Of a stretch of 25,416 bases of DNA, positions 13,844-20,474 are shown piece by piece. The DNA lies in IMG/VR virus record IMGVR_UViG_3300046001_005163, positions 1 through 25,416 of that record. One strand, given 5' to 3'. This DNA is from a virus. The notes beneath the pieces were generated by a model that did no database searches, was not told the DNA's origin, and saw nothing but the letters and a program-made list of their open reading frames with translations. The first letter of the stretch is position 1. Each line of letters begins with the position of its first letter. Both the position numbers and the translations under genes were made by a program.

Positions 13844-14602
13844 TTAGGCGATGCGGAAATGGGCGCGCACCTGGTCGAGCAGGTGATCGCTGGGGTTCTG
13901 CGGGATGAGGGCGCGGCGGTTGCTGTGCGGTGACTTAAGCAGGACTTCACGGGACTGCCGTTTGCAGTGGCTGAGCAGGCAGGCGTAGCTGTAGGCTCCC
14001 TGGTAAGCTGAGACGAGCGGGTGCTGGGGCTGGGTGGTCTCAAGCACGAGGGCGGTCTGACCAGGTGTGGTGCGGCGGATGAGGTCGATGGTCTGCCACT
14101 CGGGAAGATTGCGCATGCCATGCGCTGGCAGGCAGTAGAAGCGGCGCCCGACATCCCCCTCAAGATTGATGACTGGAATGCCGATGACACCGAGCGCCGC
14201 TGCCAGTGGCAGGTCGGTGGTGCGCGGACCGCGCTGCAGGGTGATGGTGCTGTCTTCCGTGCCGGGCTCATACTGCCAGGCACCGAGGGCGCAGGAGACA
14301 AGGCGGAAGCGCTCACCTGTGGCCTGATACTTGAGCAGGGTGCTGTAGTTATGCGCGGCGCGCAGGGCCTGCAGGAAGGGATGCAGCGGGTCAGTCTTGA
14401 GCAGCACGCCGGTGCCGTAGGCATTGCGCAAGCCATCGCGATCCAACTGGGACCACTGGCTGGTGGGGCTGATGCTGAAGCGCTGCTTGAGCGCGTGCCG
14501 CAGCTCGATGATCTCTGTCTGCTGCGGGCGGACGATGAAGCCGCAGGCGGCAAAGGCGGCGGCAAGTGGGGTGGACGCGGTGGACCAGGTGAAGGCTTGC
14601 AT
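13844..14602 (-). CDS. Tail-region protein, unknown (252 aa)
   Basis: The start ATG 14602 (MQAFTWSTASTPLAAAFAAC) was chosen over ATG 14662, because the upstream 60 bp form a hairpin region and give poor protein. The product (252 aa) has no TM segment or signal peptide. Some recognisable stretches are PQQTEIIELRHALKQRFSIS, SALYQ-free mixed helices, and a basic end (SNRRALIPQNPSDHLLDQVR). No domain is recognised. It lies between the tube candidate and the tail chaperone and ends TAA-CC-ATG before the chaperone. It could be a second tube-like or initiator protein; this is position only. Confidence 0.55.
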   Translation of the reverse strand: MQAFTWSTASTPLAAAFAACGFIVRPQQTEIIELRHALKQRFSISPTSQWSQLDRDGLRNAYGTGVLLKTDPLHPFLQALRAAHNYSTLLKYQATGERFRLVSCALGAWQYEPGTEDSTITLQRGPRTTDLPLAAALGVIGIPVINLEGDVGRRFYCLPAHGMRNLPEWQTIDLIRRTTPGQTALVLETTQPQHPLVSAYQGAYSYACLLSHCKRQSREVLLKSPHSNRRALIPQNPSDHLLDQVRAHFRIA

Positions 14603-14632
14603 GGGCAAGGATGGATGAGGACTGAGTGCAGT

Positions 14633-14668
14633 GCCGGGATTGACCCGGCTGAGCCGCTGCACCGGCGA
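14633..14668 (-). other. Hairpin between the tube candidate and the 252-aa gene
   Basis: On the minus strand GCCGGG pairs with CCCGGC around a TCAAT loop, and outside it GTGCAG pairs with CTGCAC across a 7-nt bulge. No T-run follows, so it is not a typical intrinsic terminator. It shares the 11-mer CGGTGCAGCGG with one arm of the attC-like elements but lacks their end boxes. Confidence 0.5.
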
Positions 14669-14679
14669 AGTCTGACCGA

Positions 14680-15090
14680 TTAAACGACCGCGATGAACGG
14701 TCGATAGGTGAAGGGCACGCTGATCGTGGTGCCTTCACCATCCGCATGATCACGGGTGGGATTGCCGACGATGGTGACATTGTCGGCATCGATCTGAAAT
14801 CCGTGAATGTCATCGCCATCCGCTACGTTGAGCAGGGTGGTGGCGGTGCCTGGGTGGATGTTGGCGAGGCCATGCGCCTGCCCGAGGGCATTGCGGGATG
14901 GACGGCCTTTGATTTCACCTTCCAGCCGTGGATCTTCCCAGCGCTCGTATTCGACGGCGCGCTGATCTCCTTTGTGCGTGACCTGGTCGCGCATGGGTTT
15001 GAGCGAGACATCGGTGACCATGAGGCCAGTCTCGTCTTTGATTCCGTAGGCAGGCTTGATGCCGTGCTCAATGAGGGGTTCGATGGGCAT
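14680..15090 (-). CDS. Candidate tail tube protein
   Basis: The product is 136 aa and mostly beta (MPIEPLIEHGIKPAYGIKDE; GLMVTDVSLKPM; FQIDADNVTIVGNP; GTTISVPFTYRPFI). Small beta-rich proteins between the tail terminator and the tail chaperone are usually the major tail tube in siphoviruses, and no better candidate exists in the window. The short size and lack of a known motif make the call tentative. The gap upstream is 41 bp and downstream 77 bp, longer than elsewhere, which may point to separate translation control of an abundant product. Confidence 0.5.
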   Translation of the reverse strand: MPIEPLIEHGIKPAYGIKDETGLMVTDVSLKPMRDQVTHKGDQRAVEYERWEDPRLEGEIKGRPSRNALGQAHGLANIHPGTATTLLNVADGDDIHGFQIDADNVTIVGNPTRDHADGEGTTISVPFTYRPFIAVV

Positions 15091-15131
15091 GAGTTTTGAA
15101 AGCGTGGGGGTGGCCTAACCAGAAGTAGATA

Positions 15132-15611
15132 TTACGGGGCGACTGCGGCGGCAGTGCCGTGCAGCACTCGAGGCTTGAGCACGCACTTGGTGGTGGACTT
15201 GGCGACGAGGATCAGAAGTGGATACTCTCCGACGCTGATGTCAGCACTCGGGGCGATGCCGCCAGCGGTGCTGCTGAGGACATAAATGGGGGCAGACATA
15301 CTGAGCGTGGCACCGAGCGTGAGATCAGGATCTTCCGTGACGACGCTGAGCGGCTGGCCTGCGCTGGCAGCATGGGCGGCCACGCCGACGATGCCGATGA
15401 GGGTGGAGTCATCTGCATCCGCGAGCACATACTTGCCAGTGCTGGCAGAGGTGACGACGACCTGACCAGCGGTGATCGTGGCGCCTGCGATACCTGTGAG
15501 GTATTTGGCCGAGGTGCTGGGAACGAAGCTGGCAGCCGTGATGCTCAGATCAGCAGCGAAGCCGGTGAGGCTGACAAAGGAGACAAGGAGGAAGGCGAGG
15601 AGGTTTTTCAT
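15132..15611 (-). CDS. Beta-rich virion-like protein with signal peptide (DUF2190-like pattern)
   Basis: The start ATG 15611 gives 159 aa with a clear Sec signal, MKNLLAFLLVSFVSLTGFAA. The frame also extends back to TTG 15638, which overlaps the upstream stop, but the signal-peptide start is better. The mature part (ATITAGQVVVTSASTGKYVL, DSTLIGIVGVAAHAASAGQP, YPLLILVAKSTTKCVL) resembles capsid decoration or DUF2190-type small beta proteins, where an inner GIVGVA and AGQP turn is typical. The family is uncertain. A leader peptide on a protein encoded among head-tail joining genes is unusual: it may be exported, or the leader may act in another way. Confidence 0.55.
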   Translation of the reverse strand: MKNLLAFLLVSFVSLTGFAADLSITAASFVPSTSAKYLTGIAGATITAGQVVVTSASTGKYVLADADDSTLIGIVGVAAHAASAGQPLSVVTEDPDLTLGATLSMSAPIYVLSSTAGGIAPSADISVGEYPLLILVAKSTTKCVLKPRVLHGTAAAVAP

Positions 15612-15634
15612 GGGGCGGTGATGAGTGTGGGATG

Positions 15635-16084
15635 TCAAAGTGCGAGCACCTGAATGCCGAGCTGCAGTGCGGCGTGCAGGGCGGTGGTGGCGGCCTGCTC
15701 ATCACGGCGCACATCATCTGGCGTGGGATGGGCGAGGTAGTGCAGTGACCAGCCGGTGCGCAGATCCATGTCAGCGGCGGCGATGTGCGCATAGAGTGCA
15801 GCCTCATCATGCAGCAGGGCATTGACGGCGGTGAGCGCAGCCTCGGCGGCGAGCTGCGCGGTGGTGTCTCCAGGCTCAGGTGCGCAGTGGATGCTGACGA
15901 TGACGATGCAGATGCGCAGCCGTGATCCGGTGCGCTCATCGGCACGCACGACGATGCTGGGATGGGCGAGCGTGCTGCCATCGTCCTGCCGCTGGATGGG
16001 CCAGTCGGGGATGCCTGCGGCGGTGGCGGCGGCGGTGCTGAGGTAGTCCTGAATCAGGGTGGCAAGCTGGGTGGTGAGAGTCAT
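15635..16084 (-). CDS. Candidate tail terminator (gpU-like position)
   Basis: The product is 149 aa. Helical N-terminus (MTLTTQLATLIQDYLSTAAA), then beta strands (HPSIVVRADERTG, RLRICIVIVSIHCAPEPGD), then an alpha helix with a DEAALYAHI stretch and a DLRTGWSLHYL strand. This alpha/beta order fits tail terminator or minor tail U-type proteins, which close the tube below the neck. It is placed after the Z/gp10-like neck protein as in lambda (Z-U). The stop TGA is part of a TTGACA hexamer. The call rests on order and secondary-structure pattern. Confidence 0.55.
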   Translation of the reverse strand: MTLTTQLATLIQDYLSTAAATAAGIPDWPIQRQDDGSTLAHPSIVVRADERTGSRLRICIVIVSIHCAPEPGDTTAQLAAEAALTAVNALLHDEAALYAHIAAADMDLRTGWSLHYLAHPTPDDVRRDEQAATTALHAALQLGIQVLAL

Positions 16085-16089
16085 GGAAA

Positions 16090-16959
16090 TCAGGTGGCTT
16101 TGAGGGCTTCACGATTGGCGCGCTTGATGGCACCACGCACGACGTAGGGCAGGCGTGAGGCGAGCTTGCGCTGCCGGCCGCGTGCCACACGATCAGCGAT
16201 GGCTTGCAGGCGCTGGCCGGTGCCGTATGAGACGGCATTCTCCAGGCGGAGGTGATAGCTCATGTCACCGACGGTGATGACGGCACTGCCATTGCTGGTG
16301 CCGTGGCGCTTGATCCAAAGCGGCAGGCGGACATTGAGCTTGTCAGCGGCGGCGGCCCAGCCGGAGCAGAGAATGCCGACCTTCTTGTAGGTTTCTTTGA
16401 GGTAGGTTTCGAGCGTCTTCTTCTTCACGACCATCTTGTCCACAAACTTCCAGCGGCCGATGCTGCGATCACGACCACCAGCACTGGTCATGCGACCGTT
16501 CTTGTAGAGGGCTTTGTGGTGATCATGCAGCGTGGCACTGGTGGCATCAGGCTTGAAGAGGCTGCGGTCGGTGCCATAGACGGTGCCGTCCTTTCGGATA
16601 AATAGGCGGACGTTCTGTGTCTTTTTGTAATTGAGCGCACTTTCAAACAGGGCGTCATCCATGGTGGTGATGATGCCGCCACGCACGGTGCCTGCACCAC
16701 GGCGACCTCCGGTGAGATCGGTCTTGATGGCGACTTCACCGGCTTTCTTGGCTTCGGTGCCGGTGACGGTCTCCCACTTGCCGGGATTGTCCAGGGTGGG
16801 TGCTGCGCGGGAATAGAATGGCGGGGTGCTCTGCACGGCATCACGCACGAAGCCGCGCGCTTCGGAGTCCACGAGCTCCTTGGCGACGCGGTTGAACTGC
16901 CCGGGAATGCGCTTCAGATCACGCAGCAGCGGGGCAAGTTTCGGTGTGACGGTGATCAT
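16090..16959 (-). CDS. Candidate neck/tail completion protein (gpZ or HK97 gp10-like position)
   Basis: The start ATG 16959 (MITVTPKLAPLLRDLKRIPG) lies one base after the stop of the preceding gene (TGACATG); the longer open frame is a shadow. The product (289 aa) is strongly basic and Arg/Lys-rich, with AVQSTPPFYSRAAPTLDNPG, ALNYKKTQNVRLFIRKDGTV and a C-terminal basic helix (RGRQRKLASRLPYVVRGAIK). An N-terminal helix followed by AxxxxP-P is common in HK97 gp10-like neck proteins, and lambda Z has this place. It is longer than lambda Z (192 aa). The role is inferred. Confidence 0.55.
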   Translation of the reverse strand: MITVTPKLAPLLRDLKRIPGQFNRVAKELVDSEARGFVRDAVQSTPPFYSRAAPTLDNPGKWETVTGTEAKKAGEVAIKTDLTGGRRGAGTVRGGIITTMDDALFESALNYKKTQNVRLFIRKDGTVYGTDRSLFKPDATSATLHDHHKALYKNGRMTSAGGRDRSIGRWKFVDKMVVKKKTLETYLKETYKKVGILCSGWAAAADKLNVRLPLWIKRHGTSNGSAVITVGDMSYHLRLENAVSYGTGQRLQAIADRVARGRQRKLASRLPYVVRGAIKRANREALKAT

Positions 16960-16960
16960 G

Positions 16961-17290
16961 TCAGGCAGTGGGGAAGCGCACGGCGGAGATGGCCCAGGCG
17001 ACTTCGCAGTCATCATGCCCGCTGACGGTGTCGATGCGCCAGTCGAGGCCGTCACAGCGCAGCAGTGAGCGGGAGGCGGGCGCGGTGGGCAGCAGTCTCT
17101 TCAGGATGCTGGTGGTGAGGATCTGGACGGGCGTGAAGCCACGACCATCTGAGGCCGGCCGCTGCTCGATGCCGCCGATCTGCACGGCGGTCTGACAGAT
17201 GACGCTGCCGATGATGACGGTGCGGGCGTAGTGCGCGGTCAGGGCGGTCTGGTGGCGGGCCTTGGCGGCTTGCAGGGCAGTGAGGCTCAT
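16961..17290 (-). CDS. Candidate head-tail joining protein (FII-like position)
   Basis: The product is 109 aa. The C-terminal half (LLRCDGLDWRIDTVSGHDDC) with the WRIDTVSG pattern is typical of small beta-barrel joining proteins, which carry a Gly/Asp turn followed by an xWrIdsv strand. The size is close to lambda FII (117 aa), and the order after the capsid gene matches. The start overlaps the stop of the 85-aa gene (ATGA), and the stop is one base from the next start. The assignment is tentative. Confidence 0.58.
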   Translation of the reverse strand: MSLTALQAAKARHQTALTAHYARTVIIGSVICQTAVQIGGIEQRPASDGRGFTPVQILTTSILKRLLPTAPASRSLLRCDGLDWRIDTVSGHDDCEVAWAISAVRFPTA

Positions 17291-17544
17291 AGGCGGAGAT
17301 CTCGACGGAAGTGGGAATCCCGAAGGCAGGACACGAGCGAGAGCAGGTGATCGGAGAGCGCGGCATTGCCAAGCGGCTCAGCGGCCGGAGTGAGCTGCAC
17401 GGGCGCATCCCACACGGCATTGTTTTCCTGAAACTCAAAGGTGCAGACGACGGCGGTGGAGTCATCCTCCGCACGGATGTGGATGACGCGCTGACCGTTG
17501 GCGCGATCGAGGTCAGTGGTGGTCTCTTGCAGTGTGTGGCGCAT
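17287..17544 (-). CDS. Small phage protein, unknown (85 aa)
   Basis: The product is 85 aa (MRHTLQETTTDLDRANGQRV; TAVVCTFEFQENNAVWDAP). It is the first gene after a strong intrinsic terminator hairpin. The start ATG lies exactly 13 nt after a TTGACA hexamer (17558-17563), part of which is the terminator's T-run. Its stop overlaps the start of the joining-protein candidate (ATGA), so it belongs to the head-completion set. No domain is recognised. Confidence 0.6.
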   Translation of the reverse strand: MRHTLQETTTDLDRANGQRVIHIRAEDDSTAVVCTFEFQENNAVWDAPVQLTPAAEPLGNAALSDHLLSLVSCLRDSHFRRDLRL

Positions 17545-17560
17545 GCTGCGCTGACTGTGT

Positions 17561-17604
17561 CAAAAAAAGAGTGGGGCCACTGCTCAACCAAAAGCAGTGG
17601 CCCC
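17561..17604 (-). terminator. Intrinsic terminator after the 135-aa gene
   Basis: On the minus strand GGGGCCACTGCT (17604-17593) pairs perfectly with AGCAGTGGCCCC (17584-17573) around an 8-nt loop. ACTC and a run of seven T follow (17568-17562). A 12-bp perfect stem plus T7 is a strong rho-independent terminator. It lies inside the late operon, so it would lower transcription of the genes downstream relative to the capsid gene unless antitermination acts. Confidence 0.85.
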
Positions 17605-17643
17605 TTATGCGCTATCAACAAACCAGGGAGGAACACCTGGAAA

Positions 17644-18051
17644 TTATTCAGGAAGCTCTTCAGCGGCTGGCTCTTCAGTCGCCGACTCTTCGATGGGGGT
17701 TTCTGGTGGCAGTGGGGCCTGAGTGAGTGCGTCCTGGAGCTGCTCGTTTTGCAGGAGCGCATAACCGAGGGCTTTGATAAGATCGTCCTTCTTCATGGAC
17801 TTGATCTCATCAGGCACAGGCGGCAGCGGGATAGCTGGGGCCGTGATGACGGGCGCGGGGGCTAATGGGTTAAAGCTCGGGTTGTTTTTGCGCAGGCCTG
17901 CGGCGTTGCGGAACTCCATGAAGGAGGCGGCTGTGCTGTTGTGGCGGTCTTTAGCGATCTGCGCGGCGGTTAGTGAAGGGCCGCAATAGACGGGGAATGG
18001 CTGGCCTTTGCAGGCGCTGTCAGGATAACCGATGATGACGTGAAGGCTCAT
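17644..18051 (-). CDS. Capsid-adjacent protein with acidic C-terminus (FI-like position)
   Basis: The product is 135 aa. The N-terminus (MSLHVIIGYPDSACKGQPFP) looks globular. The middle is Pro/Ala-rich (LAPAPVITAPAIPLPPVPDE), then a short helix (SMKKDDLIKALGYALLQNEQ) and an acidic Pro/Glu tail (ESATEEPAAEELPE). Lambda FI has this place and size and contains a comparable TKDELIARL helix. The likeness is weak, so FI homology is not claimed. It lies between two terminator-like hairpins, so it may be expressed at its own level. Confidence 0.58.
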   Translation of the reverse strand: MSLHVIIGYPDSACKGQPFPVYCGPSLTAAQIAKDRHNSTAASFMEFRNAAGLRKNNPSFNPLAPAPVITAPAIPLPPVPDEIKSMKKDDLIKALGYALLQNEQLQDALTQAPLPPETPIEESATEEPAAEELPE

Positions 18052-18091
18052 AATGTGAGGGAGTGTGTGAGGTGGTGGGTGTCAATGAAGA

Positions 18092-18117
18092 GGCCCCGCC
18101 TTTTGAGGGGCGGGGCC
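18092..18117. terminator. Terminator-like hairpin after the major capsid gene
   Basis: GGCCCCGCC (18092-18100) and GGCGGGGCC (18109-18117) form a perfect 9-bp stem around an 8-nt loop. TTTTG follows on the plus strand and TCTTCATT on the minus strand, so it could stop or slow RNA polymerase from either side, more weakly than the 17561-17604 element. It may also protect the 3' end of capsid mRNA. It lies 18 bp beyond the capsid stop codon. Confidence 0.7.
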
Positions 18118-18134
18118 TTTTGTGGGGCCGCCGG

Positions 18135-19340
18135 TTAGGCGGTGATGATGCGGTGGCCTGCGTAGTCGCAGATGGAACCAGCGGCGGCGCTGCCAGCCTG
18201 ACGGCCGAGAGCCTTGCCCCAGAGGAGCACGGGGCTCCAGTAGAGGTCGCCGGTGCCGACCGCCTGCCAGCTCACAGCCGCCATGGTGATGCCGCTGTCT
18301 GGGTCGGTGACTGGCTCAGTGTAGCCCATGATCTGGGGGATGCCGAGGGCGGCCATGAGGGCGGCGTCATTAGCCTCTGGAGGACCAGCGATGATGGCCA
18401 TGGCTTCAGGGGTGAATGCGAAGCCCGCGATGTTTTCAGTCGGGGTGATGACGCCACCTGTGCCATCGGCAGTGATCGCAGTGGCTGTGCCTGCCTGGGC
18501 GAGTGCCTCAGTGGTGGCAAGCTGGAAGGTGCTGGAGCTGGCGTAGATGACGAAGTAAGTGCCAGCGGTGAAGCCTGCGCTGAAGTCGGCTGCGGTGACG
18601 CGGTCGCCAGTGACGAGACCGTGGGCGGTCTTGGTGAAGAGGTCGCCAGTGTTGGCACCCGTGACGCTGGTGAGCGCCGTGCCATTGTTGGTTGGCAGGT
18701 CAGGCCACTCTTCAATGTTCGCGAAGCCGTAGGCATTGGTGAAGGAACGGCGGCTGGAGCCAGCGACGAGCTGACCAGAGTAGTCCTTCGATGAGATGCG
18801 GCTGTCGAGAGACAGGGCATTCATGGCGGCGGTGTTCAACCAGGCGGTGCGGCCTTCGGTCATGGCACCGATGACGTTCATGTCGCCAGCGACATTGGTG
18901 AGCATGTCCACATCACAGTCAGCGGCGGCGTAGGTGCTGGACTGGCTGAAGTTGCGGGATTTGAACTCGGCTGCGATGTCGAGCGCGAAGTTACGAGCCA
19001 GCGCATAACCAGCATTGCCAATGACGTTTGCATACTGCTGCTTATCGTCGGCGATCTGGTTCAGGTAAGGCCACTTGAGAGGCGCATGACGATGACGAGT
19101 GACGGTGACTGGCACATCGACCAGATGATCACGAGCGGATGCGGCATTGGCGGCGTAGCCGGTGCTGGCGTCATAGTCGCGCACCGTGGGGACGGTGGAG
19201 ATGTGGCCGATGTATTCCTTGTTGAGCTTCAGGCTCGTGGGGCGAAACTGGACACCGAGTCCAGCCAGACGCGGTAGGCGGACGGCGAAGGCTCGGATGA
19301 CATCGAGGAGGATTTCAGAGGCGGTAAGGGTGGTAGCCAT
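18135..19340 (-). CDS. Major capsid protein with inserted FCCH-like beta domain
   Basis: The product is 401 aa. It follows the portal and protease/scaffold genes and precedes two terminators, as expected for the main head protein. The N-terminal part (RPTSLKLNKEYIGHISTVPT; a long helix around 99-128) and the C-terminal part (AFTPEAMAIIAGPPEANDAA; GITMAAVSWQAVGTGDLYWS) are of HK97-fold coat type, like coat proteins of lambda- and P22-related phages. Residues about 221-300 (LFTKTAHGLVTGDRVTAADF, then AGTYFVIYASSSTFQLATT) fit an FCCH-like beta module known from phage tail and other surface proteins. It is probably exposed on the capsid. The start ATG 19340 has no Shine-Dalgarno box. Confidence 0.82.
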   Translation of the reverse strand: MATTLTASEILLDVIRAFAVRLPRLAGLGVQFRPTSLKLNKEYIGHISTVPTVRDYDASTGYAANAASARDHLVDVPVTVTRHRHAPLKWPYLNQIADDKQQYANVIGNAGYALARNFALDIAAEFKSRNFSQSSTYAAADCDVDMLTNVAGDMNVIGAMTEGRTAWLNTAAMNALSLDSRISSKDYSGQLVAGSSRRSFTNAYGFANIEEWPDLPTNNGTALTSVTGANTGDLFTKTAHGLVTGDRVTAADFSAGFTAGTYFVIYASSSTFQLATTEALAQAGTATAITADGTGGVITPTENIAGFAFTPEAMAIIAGPPEANDAALMAALGIPQIMGYTEPVTDPDSGITMAAVSWQAVGTGDLYWSPVLLWGKALGRQAGSAAAGSICDYAGHRIITA

Positions 19341-19392
19341 GGCGTTGTATTTTTAGGGGAGTGGGTGGGCGAGGGGTGGAGGTGATCGGTCG

Positions 19393-19800
19393 TTATTCGG
19401 CGCGGAGTTTGGCGATGGAGACGATGATCTTCCCGCGCTCACGGGAGTCTTTGCAGCCAGAGAGTTCGGACTGAAGGTCTGCGATCTGATCTTCTTTGGT
19501 TTTGCCATGCGTGGTGCCAGTGGCTGGGACTGGGGCACCAGCACCGGCGGCAGCGGCGGCACCGTTTTTCACCAGGGCTTGCAGCTTGGTGATCTCAGCG
19601 GTGAACTCAGACTTGATGGCGGCGCAGCCTGCGGCGACGGCGTCATCAAAGAGCTTCTTGGTTTCGGGATCTTCGAGGTTCATCTCGACCTTGGGCACCG
19701 CGGGCTTGTAGGCGGCGATGAGGTCGGTGAGTTGGTCTTCTGTCTCATCACCTTTGACGGTGATGCCGACGAGGGAGGCGAGGGCGAGGAGTGCTTTCAT
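19393..19800 (-). CDS. Nested capsid scaffold (in-frame internal start)
   Basis: An internal ATG at 19800 (MKALLALASLVGITVKGDET) opens the last 135 residues of the protease gene in the same frame. This part contains a long helical stretch (PETKKLFDDAVAAGCAAIKS; EITKLQALVKNG), an Ala/Gly linker and a charged end (KTKEDQIADLQSELSGCKDS). The arrangement equals lambda C/Nu3, where scaffold is made from an internal start. No Shine-Dalgarno box precedes the ATG, but most genes in this window lack one. Separate synthesis is inferred. Confidence 0.5.
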   Translation of the reverse strand: MKALLALASLVGITVKGDETEDQLTDLIAAYKPAVPKVEMNLEDPETKKLFDDAVAAGCAAIKSEFTAEITKLQALVKNGAAAAAGAGAPVPATGTTHGKTKEDQIADLQSELSGCKDSRERGKIIVSIAKLRAE

Positions 19801-20448
19801 GGGGGATGGGTCAGGGGCGCGTGGAGCGGTTGCAGGCGCAGTGATGTCAAACAGGGCGGCGGGCAGCATGGTGAAGAGATGCGCCCACTCGTTCTTGAAT
19901 GCCTTGGCCTTGGTGCCGGTGATGAGTGCATCGGCGAAGCCTGCATCGATGGCATCCTGCCCGAAGAACCAGGTGCCCTGCTGCGACTTCATCCAGTCGC
20001 GGATCTGAGCTTCGGTCTGCCCGGTGCGGGCGATGTAAAGGGCGACGATGCGGTCCTCAAACTGGGCGGCAATCTTGGCTGCGGCGTCGAGTTCGTCGGC
20101 ATTACCCATGGCACCAGCGGTGACGCGGTGAATCATGACGCGGCCGTTCTCGGCGATCTTGATGGTCTGCCCGGCGAGCATGATGACGCTGGCCATGCTG
20201 GCGGCCATGCCGGTGATGTTGACGGTGACTTCTGCGCCGCTGTTTTTCAGTGCGTCATAAATGGTGAAGCCATCACAGCAGTCGCCGCCAGGGCTGTCGA
20301 GATTGAGCACGATGGTCTTGGGCTGACCTGCGGCCGCCAGCGCAACGGCGAAGGCTTTGGCAGAGACACCCCAGCAGCCGATCTCATCGGTGATGTCGAT
20401 GGTTAGGCAGTCATTGGCGGCGGCGCGGAAGTGGAACCAGGAAGGCAT
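19393..20448 (-). CDS. Head maturation protease (ClpP-fold) fused to scaffold
   Basis: The product is 351 aa. The ClpP/S49-like serine protease domain covers about residues 15-180. It has the IVLNLDSPGGDCCDGFTIYD block, catalytic Ser84 in GMAASMAS, His107 in MIHRVTAG and probably Asp151 in RDWMKSQ. Residues about 217-351 are helical and Ala/Lys/Glu-rich with an acidic middle, typical of a capsid scaffold. An in-frame ATG at codon 217 can give the scaffold alone. It cleaves scaffold and perhaps itself during prohead maturation. It lies between portal and capsid genes as in lambda (C-Nu3). The start is 13 nt after a TTGACA hexamer (20462-20467). Confidence 0.85.
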   Translation of the reverse strand: MPSWFHFRAAANDCLTIDITDEIGCWGVSAKAFAVALAAAGQPKTIVLNLDSPGGDCCDGFTIYDALKNSGAEVTVNITGMAASMASVIMLAGQTIKIAENGRVMIHRVTAGAMGNADELDAAAKIAAQFEDRIVALYIARTGQTEAQIRDWMKSQQGTWFFGQDAIDAGFADALITGTKAKAFKNEWAHLFTMLPAALFDITAPATAPRAPDPSPMKALLALASLVGITVKGDETEDQLTDLIAAYKPAVPKVEMNLEDPETKKLFDDAVAAGCAAIKSEFTAEITKLQALVKNGAAAAAGAGAPVPATGTTHGKTKEDQIADLQSELSGCKDSRERGKIIVSIAKLRAE

Positions 20449-20474
20449 GCACGCCGCCGGGTGTCAATGCGACC

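Noticed and set aside
14633-14668. Possible third attC-like element
   Set aside because: It shares only an 11-mer (CGGTGCAGCGG) with the two elements and lacks the GCCGAAC/GTTCGGC ends and spacer layout.
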